Both the position numbers and the translations under genes were made by a program. Shown piece by piece: positions 57,121-64,000 of a DNA stretch of 64,000 nucleotides. The stretch covers positions 1-64,000 of the forward strand of contig CANJPU010000019.1 in the NCBI GenBank assembly GCA_947476285.1, written 5' to 3'. The stretch is from Comamonadaceae bacterium. Its GTDB lineage: Bacteria; Pseudomonadota; Gammaproteobacteria; Burkholderiales; Burkholderiaceae_C. Under the pieces are notes generated by a model. It ran no database searches. It was not told where the DNA came from and was given only the letters and a program-made list of their open reading frames with translations. The first letter of the stretch is position 1. Each line of letters starts with the position of its first letter.

Positions 57121-58122
57121 ATGTTGCAGTTTATGCGTGCTTCGAAGTTCCCCAAGGCATTGCTCGCCTTTGCAGCGGTTTCATGGGTGGCCAGCGCAGC
57201 CGCGCAGACCGGCGCTAGCCGATACCCTGACAAGCCGATTCGGATCATCGTGCCAGTTGGCGCGGGTGGCAGCACCGATGTGATCACCCGGATCGTCACC
57301 GAAAGGCTGGCCGCGAAACTCGGGCAGACGATCATCGTCGACAACAAGCCCGGTGCCGGTGGCATTGTCGGTACCGAACTGGCGGCCAAGGCAGCGCCTG
57401 ACGGCTACACGCTTCTCATGGGCTATGCGGCATTTGCACTGTCGCCTCACCTGGTCAAGACTGTGGCTTACGATCCGCGCACCTTTGTGCCCATCTCGCA
57501 AGTGGCGACCCAGGCGATCGCGATTGCAGCGCATCCTTCGTTCGCACCCAGAACGCCTCGGGAAATCGTGGACTGGACGAAGGCCAATCCCGGCAAGCTG
57601 AACGTCGGAATTTCCACGACAGGCAGCTCGGGTCATGTCGCCTTCGAGCAATTGAGGTTGCAGACCGGCCTGGATGCGCAAGGCGTCATTTACAAGAGCG
57701 CAGCAGCCAACATGACCGCAGTGCTGTCAAGCGAAGTGCCGATGTCATTTGTCAGTGTGTCCGGTGCCCTGCCTTTTCAAAAGTCCGGGCAGCTTCGCAT
57801 CGTCGCCACCCTCACCGACAAGCGCACGCCGCAGACGCCCAACGTGCCCACGTTCAACGAGTCGGGTGTGCCGGGCGTGAGCAAACTGGTGTCGACCGGC
57901 TGGACCGGCCTGCTGGCCCCACCGGGCACACCCAAACCGATCGTCGACCGCGTCTACGCGGCGCTGGTGGAGGTGCTGGCAGAGCCGGCGATCATCGCGA
58001 AACTCGAAGTCGTGGGCGTCAATGTTCTGGGCAGTTCGCCGGCAGAATTCGCCAAGGAAATCGAGGCGGAAAGCATCGAGTTCAAGACGGTCGTTGAGCG
58101 CTCTGGCATGAAGATGCGTTAG
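57121..58122 (+). CDS. Bug-family (TctC-like) periplasmic solute receptor
   Basis: The 333-residue receptor has a signal peptide (LLAFAAVSWVASAAAQ), KPIRIIVPVGAGGSTDVITR (20), VDNKPGAGGIVGTELAAKA, APDGYTLLMGYAAFAL and LAPPGTPKPIVDRVYAAL. GGAGG lies 7 nt before ATG 57121. It is 81 bp after the flavoprotein gene in the same direction and likely supplies or senses its substrate. It is convergent with the selenoprotein gene (12 bp). Confidence 0.92.
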   Translation: MLQFMRASKFPKALLAFAAVSWVASAAAQTGASRYPDKPIRIIVPVGAGGSTDVITRIVTERLAAKLGQTIIVDNKPGAGGIVGTELAAKAAPDGYTLLMGYAAFALSPHLVKTVAYDPRTFVPISQVATQAIAIAAHPSFAPRTPREIVDWTKANPGKLNVGISTTGSSGHVAFEQLRLQTGLDAQGVIYKSAAANMTAVLSSEVPMSFVSVSGALPFQKSGQLRIVATLTDKRTPQTPNVPTFNESGVPGVSKLVSTGWTGLLAPPGTPKPIVDRVYAALVEVLAEPAIIAKLEVVGVNVLGSSPAEFAKEIEAESIEFKTVVERSGMKMR

Positions 58123-58134
58123 CCACACTGAGCT

Positions 58135-58701
58135 TCAAAACGAAAAATTCCGCCCCGCGTGCTCTTTGGTCAGGCGTGCGACGGCCGCGTCACACACCAT
58201 GTCGGCGACTTCCAAGAGTTCGGCCTCGCTGATGAATTCTGGGTTTTCCTTGATTTCGATGCAAACCGATTCGGGAACCTTTTGAGCATGCATGACGGTC
58301 TTGGCGAGCTTGTTGAACTGGCCCGTGGACACCACAACCGCAGGCATGCCGCGCTTGATCAACTGTGCTGCGTCATGGACACTCCACGACGTGCACGAAC
58401 CTCAGTTGGCCAAGCCGACGACAGCGCCGGCGCATTCCTTGGCTATGCGGTCGAGCAATTCCGGGGGCGGCGCCGGTTGCGTGGGTACTGAATAGACCCG
58501 CAGTCCGGCGATGCCGTGGCGCTCCTTGAGCAACTCTTCCATGCGCAGGCCGATCTTTCCGAAACTGACCCACCCGTTGCTGACAAAGGCAATCCACTTG
58601 TCCTTCAGTTCGCCAACCTTGGGCACAAACAATTGCCGGCCCAGTTTGGGCGAAGTGGGATTGAGATACTCAATCTCCATAGGCGGATTCATCTGAGTCA
58701 T
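58135..58701 (-). CDS. UGSC-family selenoprotein with in-frame UGA (Sec100)
   Basis: Reading through the TGA at 58402-58404 joins two open segments into one 188-residue protein. The first 99 residues start MTQMNPPMEIEYLNPTSPKL and end AKECAGAVVGLAN. The UGA is residue 100, giving the motif U-G-S-C, and the frame continues TSWSVHDAAQLIKRGMPAVV (20) and VSTGQFNKLAKTVMHAQKVP (20) to FSF and a stop. From memory, databases contain a family named UGSC (seleno)protein with Sec or Cys at this site, so UGA here is expected to be selenocysteine. A SECIS-like hairpin follows the UGA. The start overlaps the upstream partner gene by 4 bp. Activity is unknown; a redox or reductase role fits the Sec-x-x-Cys motif. 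Confidence 0.85.
58365..58396 (-). promoter_or_regulatory. Bacterial SECIS-like hairpin
   Basis: In the mRNA sense, 5 nt after the UGA, GUGC pairs with a distal GCAC. After a small bulge (A against CA) CGUCGUGGA pairs with UCCAUGACG over nine pairs (one G-U), closed by the loop GUG at nucleotides 20-22 after the UGA. In E. coli the SECIS loop lies roughly 16-37 nt after the UGA with a functional G/U in the loop. Position, stem length and loop G all fit. Confidence 0.75.
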
Positions 58702-59753
58702 TCAATGCTCCTGGCAGGAAGATCGATTCCGACGGTCACTGGATCAGTGTGGCCAAAGCTCGGGATGTAGGTGATGTGGTAGGCCTCAGGTCCGCCGGCC
58801 ACCACGATGGCGATGTCTTCTGCCTTGCGGCACACCAGGCACATCTCGTCAGGCGCGTAGTTGTCATAGATGGCGCCTACCAGCAGCCGCTCTTCGGGCA
58901 TGCGTGAGCGGGGAATCTTGCAGCGCTCGAACAATTCTTGCTTGACGCGCGACTTGTCCCAGCCGTGCTCCGAAAAAATCTTCGCGTGCCCCGGTGTCAG
59001 CAGCAGCAATGGACTGCCCCAGGCATTGCGGTATGCGTTGTATCCGGCGCAGCGCATCGACTCGGCCACCACATGCACGATGGTCTCTGGCTTTTGGTAG
59101 ATGGCAATGACGTTGGTCGTGCCCTGTCCGCCGAACGCGGTGACGGCGCTTTGGTCGGCGCTAAAGCCATGCTCGACGTGATACGGATCCCAGGGACTTT
59201 GCTCTTGCAGTTCACCAAAGCAGCAGGTGAACTTGCCCGGCATCCCGTGGGTGGCTTTGTCGACGTCGCCTGGTGAGCCGCCTGCGCAGTTGAGCAGAAT
59301 CAGTCGCAGTGCGCGGCCGATCGTGGCGTTGGCGCGCCACCCCGGTCCCAGGCAGTTGCGGCCGCAGTTGATGTCAATCTCGCCCCGTATCGGGCCATTG
59401 ACCAGCAAGACCGGAGAGACTGGATTGGTCGTCGTCTGGATCCCCAGCAGGTTGAAGTCGGGATTGGAAACCGCTTTCACTGCAGCGATGACGACCGGAA
59501 GATATTCAGGCAGGCAGCCCGCCATGACCGCATTGATCGCGACCTGTTCCACAGTGACAGGCTCGTCATTGGGCATCAGCGTCGCAACTGTGTCATCGGG
59601 CGGCAACCCGACATGGTCGATCATCTCCCAGACGGCACTCTGAGTGGGTGGCAACACCGGCAAGCCATCGGTGAAGCCGCGACTGTACATGTCGTCGAAC
59701 ACCGCACGCGCGTCATTGCGTGTTCTAAGCGTTTGCGCTTTCAGGGCCTTCAT
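58698..59753 (-). CDS. Conserved partner protein of the UGSC selenoprotein
   Basis: The 351-residue soluble protein begins MKALKAQTLRTRNDARAVFD and has FTDGLPVLPPTQSAVWEMID (20), MPNDEPVTVEQVAINAVMAG (20) and GPIRGEIDINCGRNCLGPGW (20), then MPGKFTCCFGELQEQSPWDP (20) and DNYAPDEMCLVCRKAEDIAI (20). Several Cys pairs (CGRNC, CC, CLVC) suggest metal or disulfide chemistry. Its function is unknown. It overlaps the UGSC gene by ATGA and lies 19 bp after a Bug gene, so all three form one operon. Adjacent placement supports a joint reductase-like system. Confidence 0.8.
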   Translation of the reverse strand: MKALKAQTLRTRNDARAVFDDMYSRGFTDGLPVLPPTQSAVWEMIDHVGLPPDDTVATLMPNDEPVTVEQVAINAVMAGCLPEYLPVVIAAVKAVSNPDFNLLGIQTTTNPVSPVLLVNGPIRGEIDINCGRNCLGPGWRANATIGRALRLILLNCAGGSPGDVDKATHGMPGKFTCCFGELQEQSPWDPYHVEHGFSADQSAVTAFGGQGTTNVIAIYQKPETIVHVVAESMRCAGYNAYRNAWGSPLLLLTPGHAKIFSEHGWDKSRVKQELFERCKIPRSRMPEERLLVGAIYDNYAPDEMCLVCRKAEDIAIVVAGGPEAYHITYIPSFGHTDPVTVGIDLPARSIE

Positions 59754-59772
59754 GCAGAAGTGCTTCGCAGGA

Positions 59773-60744
59773 CTACTTCTTTTCGGCTGCGGGCTTCTTC
59801 ACAACGCTGGCGTATTTAGCCGTCTCATTCTTGAGGAAGGACTCGAACTGTTCGGGGGTCGAGATGAAAGGCTGCCCGCCCTGACTCTCCAGTCTCGCAA
59901 CCACGGCGGGCATCTTCAGAATTTTGTTGATGCTTGCAGAGTATCTATCGACGATCGGCTTGGGTGTACCCGCCAAGGCCACGATGCCGAACCATAACTG
60001 CATGTTCATTGGGCGCACGCCCGCCTCGGCAAGCGTGGGCACGTCTGGCAGAAGCGACACCCGGGTCTCGCTATCGACCGCCAGCGCCTTGATCTTTCCG
60101 GACTTGATGTGCGGCAGGACCGACAGCACGGAAGAGACATACAAATGGATGCGTCCCCCGATGAGGTCAACCAGGATGGGCGCGGCCCCCTGGTAGGGGA
60201 TCTCTTGCATCTTCAAGCCCACCACGTCGCCGAACATCTGAGTAGCCAGACCATTGGACGACCCCACTCCGGGCGACCCGAAGTTGATGGAGCCTTCCTT
60301 CTTGCCAAAGGCGATGAACTCCGCAACCGTGTTGGCCGGCACCGCTGGCCCGGTCGTCAAGACATACGGCCCGCTTGAGAGCGTGGCGATGGGCGCGAAA
60401 TCCTTGATCGGGTCGAACAGAGCGTTCGGCATGATCAGTGGGTTGATGACGTGCGAGGTGTAAATCAGCAGGATGGAGTTTCCATCCGCAGGCTGGTTCG
60501 CAAGAGCCTGCATCGACACGATGCTCGTCGCACCGGGTCGGTTCTCAACGATCACCGGCGAAGCCAGATCCTCGGACATGTACTGGCCGATCAATCTTGC
60601 GAGGATGTCGGTGGACCCACCGGCAGGGCCGGGCACAAACAATCGTATGGGCTTGCCAGGCTGCTGAGCAGCCGCCATCGACCCGGTAAGGGCCAGTGCT
60701 GCGCACATGCACAGTGACTGAGCCAATCGCAAGAGCATTCTCAT
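59773..60744 (-). CDS. Bug-family (TctC-like) periplasmic solute receptor
   Basis: The 323-residue receptor has a signal peptide (LAQSLCMCAALALTGSMAAA, 20) and the motifs KPIRLFVPGPAGGSTDILAR (20), VENRPGATSIVSMQALANQ and LAGTPKPIVDRYSASI. AGAGGTG lies before ATG 60744. It heads the operon with the partner and UGSC genes, so its ligand is probably the substrate of that system. Confidence 0.92.
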   Translation of the reverse strand: MRMLLRLAQSLCMCAALALTGSMAAAQQPGKPIRLFVPGPAGGSTDILARLIGQYMSEDLASPVIVENRPGATSIVSMQALANQPADGNSILLIYTSHVINPLIMPNALFDPIKDFAPIATLSSGPYVLTTGPAVPANTVAEFIAFGKKEGSINFGSPGVGSSNGLATQMFGDVVGLKMQEIPYQGAAPILVDLIGGRIHLYVSSVLSVLPHIKSGKIKALAVDSETRVSLLPDVPTLAEAGVRPMNMQLWFGIVALAGTPKPIVDRYSASINKILKMPAVVARLESQGGQPFISTPEQFESFLKNETAKYASVVKKPAAEKK

Positions 60745-61058
60745 TGGGCACCTCTCGATGACGAACCGACAAAACAATGACCAAATAACGGCATGACGCA
60801 GCAGGCAATGTACCAGCGACTGCGCTGCACCGCCAGCGGGCTGCCCCGAATGCGATAGGCGTTTACTGAGGCAAACGCTTCAGTGATGCGGTCAGCTCCT
60901 GGCACGCGCGTATCGCGCTGCATCAACGGGGTTTCGCTGCGACAGGCACGTCTCAAACTGCTACAGTTGGCTGCGCTCACGATCCGCGGATACAAGCATT
61001 TCCCTCGCGATGGGGTCAAGCGGTCGGGCAGCAAATCGCAATAGAAGGAGCCAAAGAA
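60745..61058. other. Divergent promoter region, 314 bp
   Basis: No gene is supported here. It serves the leftward Bug-UGSC operon and the rightward MmgE/PrpD operon. GCGTTT (60859-60864) faces AAACGC (60873-60878), and ACTGA (60865-60869) faces TCAGT (60880-60884). These interleaved repeats may be an operator. AAGGAG precedes the MmgE/PrpD start. Confidence 0.45.
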
Positions 61059-62456
61059 ATGCAGCCTCCACAAGAGAGCGCCGACCTGGCCGACGTCTTT
61101 GCGCGGCACACAGTCGATACCACTTTCGATGCACTGCCGCTTGCTGCCGTCGAGGCCGCCCGCTCCAGCACGCTCGATACGCTTGGATGCATGGTTGGCG
61201 CAACCGGTTTCGTGCCAGCGCTGCGCAACATCGTCGAGCTCTTGCGCGAAGCTGGCGGCAAGCCCGAAAGCACCATCATCGGCTTCGGCGCACGCGTGCC
61301 TGCTTGGGAGGCCGCGTTTGCCAACGGTGCGATGGCGCACTGCCTGGACTACGACGACCACATGCCCGAAGGCCACCATCCCAGCAGTGCCGTCGTGCCT
61401 GCCGTCTTCGCAGTGGCCGAGCGGCTGGGCCACGTCAATGGCAAGGACTTTCTCGCCGCGATCGCTCTGGGTCAGGACATCTTTGCCCGGTTGCGTCGCA
61501 ACGTTCAGTGGAAGCAGGACTGGCACCTCTCGCCGGTGCTCGGCATTTACGCAGCGACGGCGGCCTGCGGCAAGCTGCTGGGTTTGAATCAAAAGCAGAT
61601 GGTGAACGCGCTGGGCATCGCGACCTGTCAGTCGGCATGCACGATGGAACTGGGCTACGGGGTTGGCAGCGATCTGCGCGGCATGTACCCCGCATTCGCC
61701 AGCAAAGGCGCTGTGTTTTCTGCGTTGCTCGCGCAGCGCGGCATCACCGGCGTGCAGACCGCCTTCGAGGGCAGGGCCGGTGTGATGCCGGTGTACTTTG
61801 ACGGAAAGTGGGACAAGCAAGCTATGGTCGCCAAGCTCGGGCGCGACTACCAAGGTGCCGCCACCATGTACAAGCCCTGGCCCAGTTGCGGCGCATCGCA
61901 TGTGTACATCGATGCCACGCTCAAGCTGCTCGCTGCACACCCACTTGGTGGTGCCGACATTGAAAAAGTCATCGTCCACGTGGGTGACTTCGCGCAGCGT
62001 CTGTGCGAACCGCTTGCCGCCAGGCGCCGGCCCGCTACCGTCGTCGATTCCAAGTTCAGCATTCCCTATGCGGTGGCGCAGGCCGTGGCACGCGGGCGTG
62101 TCGGTCTGGGCGACTTCACTGAAGCAGCCCTGCGCGATCCCGAGGTGCTGCGCGTGGCGGACAAAGTGGAATTCGTCACCGACCCGCAGTACAACTGGAG
62201 CATGCACCTGCCCGGCGGCAGGGTCACGATTGTCACGCGGTCGGGCCAGAGCTTGTCTTGCGAGAGCCATTCGGACAATGTTCGCGGCAGTGCGGCAAAC
62301 CCGCTGACGTGGATCGACCTCGTGGAAAAATTCTCGGAATGCGCACGCCATGCAGCGAACCCAATCTCACCGGCCACCACTGCGCAAGTCTGCGACGCCA
62401 TCCACAAGATCGAAGAGGTGGACGATGTCGCCTCGATCATTGCCCTGCTGGGCTGA
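61059..62456 (+). CDS. MmgE/PrpD family protein
   Basis: The 465-residue protein belongs to the family of 2-methylcitrate dehydratase PrpD and cis-aconitate decarboxylase. Visible features are LEAARSSTLDTLG-like LAAVEAARSSTLDTLGCMVG (20), CLDYDDHMPEGHHPSSAVVP (20), AIALGQDIFARLRRNVQWKQ (20) and YKPWPSCGASHVYIDATLKL (20). It probably dehydrates or decarboxylates a tricarboxylate-like compound. It is 15 bp before the MR/MLE gene. A member of this type beside a TcuA-like gene points to tricarballylate/aconitate-like substrates, but that is inference. Confidence 0.88.
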   Translation: MQPPQESADLADVFARHTVDTTFDALPLAAVEAARSSTLDTLGCMVGATGFVPALRNIVELLREAGGKPESTIIGFGARVPAWEAAFANGAMAHCLDYDDHMPEGHHPSSAVVPAVFAVAERLGHVNGKDFLAAIALGQDIFARLRRNVQWKQDWHLSPVLGIYAATAACGKLLGLNQKQMVNALGIATCQSACTMELGYGVGSDLRGMYPAFASKGAVFSALLAQRGITGVQTAFEGRAGVMPVYFDGKWDKQAMVAKLGRDYQGAATMYKPWPSCGASHVYIDATLKLLAAHPLGGADIEKVIVHVGDFAQRLCEPLAARRRPATVVDSKFSIPYAVAQAVARGRVGLGDFTEAALRDPEVLRVADKVEFVTDPQYNWSMHLPGGRVTIVTRSGQSLSCESHSDNVRGSAANPLTWIDLVEKFSECARHAANPISPATTAQVCDAIHKIEEVDDVASIIALLG

Positions 62457-62471
62457 AGCACGCGAGGTTCC

Positions 62472-63680
62472 ATGACAGCGCAACAGAACGTTCAATCGAT
62501 ATCTCTCCCGCCGGCGGGTGCTGGCCTTCGCATCGATGAGATCGAGCTGGTCTTGCTCGACACGACGCCGCGCCTGAAGCGGCGCATATCCACCGGAGAG
62601 CTCGCCTACGGAGATGCGAAAAGCCCCATGGGCAAGCCCGTATTCCTGCGGGTGCGCGCGGGCGGTTTCTCGGGATGGAGCCAACTGCGCCCGGCCAATC
62701 CCTATCAGGGCGACACCGCAGCCGGTGCCTACGCGGCGCTGCGAGACTTCTATGCGCCCAAAGTGATCGGGCAAGACGCGTGGCGCTCGGTCGCGATCTT
62801 GCGGCAATGCGAAACCATGCTGCCGGATAACCCGGTGCCATTGGCGCTGCTCGATATGGCGCTGCACGACCTGGTCGGACGCGCGGTGGGTGTGCCTGTT
62901 CATGCCCTTCTGGGCGGCGCCTGCCGCGATCGCATCCCGATGGAGTGGTCGATTGGACTCTCGGATGAAGAGACCATGGTGCGCGAGGCCGCCATGGCGG
63001 TCGAGCGCTACGAGGTGCCTTACTTGTGCGTCAAGGTCGGCCCGTCGCCGCGCCTTGAAGAAGACGTCCGCGCCGTCAAGCGCATCCGCAAGGAGGTAGG
63101 GCCGCACATCAAGCTGGGCATGGATGCCAACACCAGCTACGACCTGGTCGCCGCGACCCATTTGGTGGAGCGCCTGCAGGACGCGGACATCACCTATTTC
63201 GAGCAGCCTCTTGCCGTGCGTGCGCTGCGCGACACGGCGGTGCTTCGCAGCCGTGCGCGCTGCGCGATCATGGCCGATGAGTCGGTCTACGGCATCGCCG
63301 ATGCGCTTGCGATCGCGGCGGGCGATGCATTCGATGTGCTTGCCAACAAGTTCATCAAGTCGGGTGGCTTCAGGCGCTCGCGCGAGATCGCCACAATCGC
63401 CGATGCCGTGGGGCGCAGCATGAACTGCGCCGGCACGGCCAACGGCTCGTACCTCGAAGCCATTGCCGGCGCGCACCTGTGTGCGGCCGTACCGAATCAC
63501 GTCTTCGGCGCTGAGTTCGTGATGGGCTTGCCGCAGGTTGATGTCGATCCGCTGGTGCAGAACCGGCCGGTGGAATTGAAAGACGGGCACGCCACGGTGC
63601 CGATGCTGCCGGGTTTGGGCGCGCAGCTCGACGAGGCGGTGCTGGACCGGATCGCGATTGCGCGGCAAGTGTTCCGCTGA
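62472..63680 (+). CDS. Mandelate racemase/muconate lactonizing enzyme family protein
   Basis: The 402-residue enolase-superfamily protein has the catalytic Lys block VPYLCVKVGPSPRL, metal ligands in KLGMDANTSYDL, TYFEQPL and IMADESVYG and the later NKFIKSGGFRRS. It uses proton abstraction next to a carboxylate. The Lys-x-Val in place of the Lys-x-Lys motif makes the racemase/cycloisomerase subgroup uncertain. It is co-directional with MmgE/PrpD, 15 bp apart. Confidence 0.88.
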   Translation: MTAQQNVQSISLPPAGAGLRIDEIELVLLDTTPRLKRRISTGELAYGDAKSPMGKPVFLRVRAGGFSGWSQLRPANPYQGDTAAGAYAALRDFYAPKVIGQDAWRSVAILRQCETMLPDNPVPLALLDMALHDLVGRAVGVPVHALLGGACRDRIPMEWSIGLSDEETMVREAAMAVERYEVPYLCVKVGPSPRLEEDVRAVKRIRKEVGPHIKLGMDANTSYDLVAATHLVERLQDADITYFEQPLAVRALRDTAVLRSRARCAIMADESVYGIADALAIAAGDAFDVLANKFIKSGGFRRSREIATIADAVGRSMNCAGTANGSYLEAIAGAHLCAAVPNHVFGAEFVMGLPQVDVDPLVQNRPVELKDGHATVPMLPGLGAQLDEAVLDRIAIARQVFR

Positions 63681-63787
63681 CCACGACCGAAGCGCACGGC
63701 CGGGTATGCGCGCAGCACCTGCGACTATCAGGCTCGATGAGTAGTGGCATTCCCTGATCGAATTTAGACAAAGGTCGATAAACTGGT

Positions 63788-63817
63788 GTCTTGGCGCAAT
63801 TAATTTTGCGCTAAGAC
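63788..63817. promoter_or_regulatory. Long inverted repeat before the dioxygenase gene
   Basis: GTCTTGGCGCAA (63788-63799) and TTGCGCTAAGAC (63806-63817) are 12-bp arms with a single mismatch around TTAATT. It lies 37 bp before the dioxygenase ATG in a 174-bp gap. No T-run follows, so an operator is more likely than a terminator. It is symmetric enough to bind a dimeric regulator. Confidence 0.65.
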
Positions 63818-63854
63818 AATATTGTGCGACGAATTGCCAGGCTGACCTCACACC

Positions 63855-64000
63855 ATGACCTTGAACTTTCGCCTTCTCTCGGGGCATCTTGGCGCCGAGA
63901 TTCTGGATTTCGATCCGCGCGACGAATTCAACGAAACACTTACCGGTGAACTGCGCCTGGCCTTGCAAGCGCACCACGTTCTGCTGTTTCGCGGCAAGCC
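63855..64000 (+). CDS. TauD/TfdA-family dioxygenase, N-terminal part (truncated by window edge)
   Basis: From ATG 63855 about 48 residues are visible: MTLNFRLLSGHLGAEILDFD (20), then a stretch ending LRLALQAHHVLLFRGK. The pattern GAEI.D.....(ten or so residues)..L..AL..HHVLLFRG is the usual start of alpha-ketoglutarate-dependent dioxygenases of the TauD family. The Fe ligands (HxD...H) lie beyond the edge. It follows the MR/MLE gene by 174 bp, including a long inverted repeat. Confidence 0.75.
   Translation, partial: MTLNFRLLSGHLGAEILDFDPRDEFNETLTGELRLALQAHHVLLFRGK

Noticed and set aside
58135-58362. Separate small gene downstream of a nonsense codon
   Set aside because: Its only start is a TTG inside conserved sequence and the frame is continuous with the upstream half through the UGA; selenocysteine read-through explains it better.
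60741-62351. 536-codon minus-strand open frame opposite MmgE/PrpD
   Set aside because: The plus strand encodes a complete MmgE/PrpD protein with a ribosome site; the minus frame shows no family features.

Overview
The window reads as a chromosomal segment of a GC-rich betaproteobacterium of the order Burkholderiales, most likely Comamonadaceae-like. The basis is the PhaM-type granule protein, the DUF3567 protein, four periplasmic Bug (TctC-type) solute receptors, and the ribosomal and OxyR sequences. No 16S gene or other decisive taxonomic marker is present, so the family-level call is inference.

Region 1 (1-22.5 kb) is ordinary housekeeping sequence: a GlcD-like FAD oxidase, PurU, an omega-amino acid aminotransferase, a ChaN-like lipoprotein, an AbrB-type membrane protein, DUF3567 and DUF3108 proteins, an FAH-family hydrolase, a TPR/glycosyltransferase protein, PhaM, a FIST sensor, queA-tgt, recG-oxyR with a periplasmic CxxC protein, ubiA, proC and glpD.

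Region 2 (22.5-31.9 kb) is the spc-alpha ribosomal supercluster: rplN-rplX-rplE-rpsN-rpsH-rplF-rplR-rpsE-rpmD-rplO-secY-infA-rpmJ-rpsM-rpsK-rpsD-rpoA-rplQ. It begins at rplN directly after glpD, with its own strong promoter, so it is detached from the S10 operon. An initiator tRNA-fMet and a strong terminator close it.

Region 3 (31.9-39.3 kb) is a mosaic of accessory gene remnants beside the tRNA: a VirB2-like pilin, a small lipoprotein, a fragment of a FliI/SctN ATPase, a PD-(D/E)xK toxin-like domain with a probable immunity gene, a 32-codon ORF that joins the start of hsdR to the end of hsdS, an AT-rich promoter with an AAA ATPase, an hsdR cut off after its motor domain, a reversed 5' gene fragment with paired palindromic operators, and a translationally coupled lipoprotein pair.

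Region 4 (39.3-64 kb) is catabolic: four Bug receptors, an EamA exporter, a UROD-like/M19-like pair, enoyl-CoA hydratase, two class III CoA-transferases, an acyl-CoA ligase, a nitronate monooxygenase-like protein, a fumarate-reductase-type flavoprotein, MmgE/PrpD, an MR/MLE enolase and the start of a TauD-type dioxygenase. A GT41 TPR protein and a beta-lactamase-fold hydrolase lie among them.

The most striking item is at 58135-58701. Two apparent half-genes are one reading frame interrupted by an in-frame UGA in a UGSC motif, with a good bacterial SECIS-like hairpin just after the UGA. This looks like a genuine selenoprotein. It is in a three-gene operon with a conserved-looking partner and a Bug receptor.
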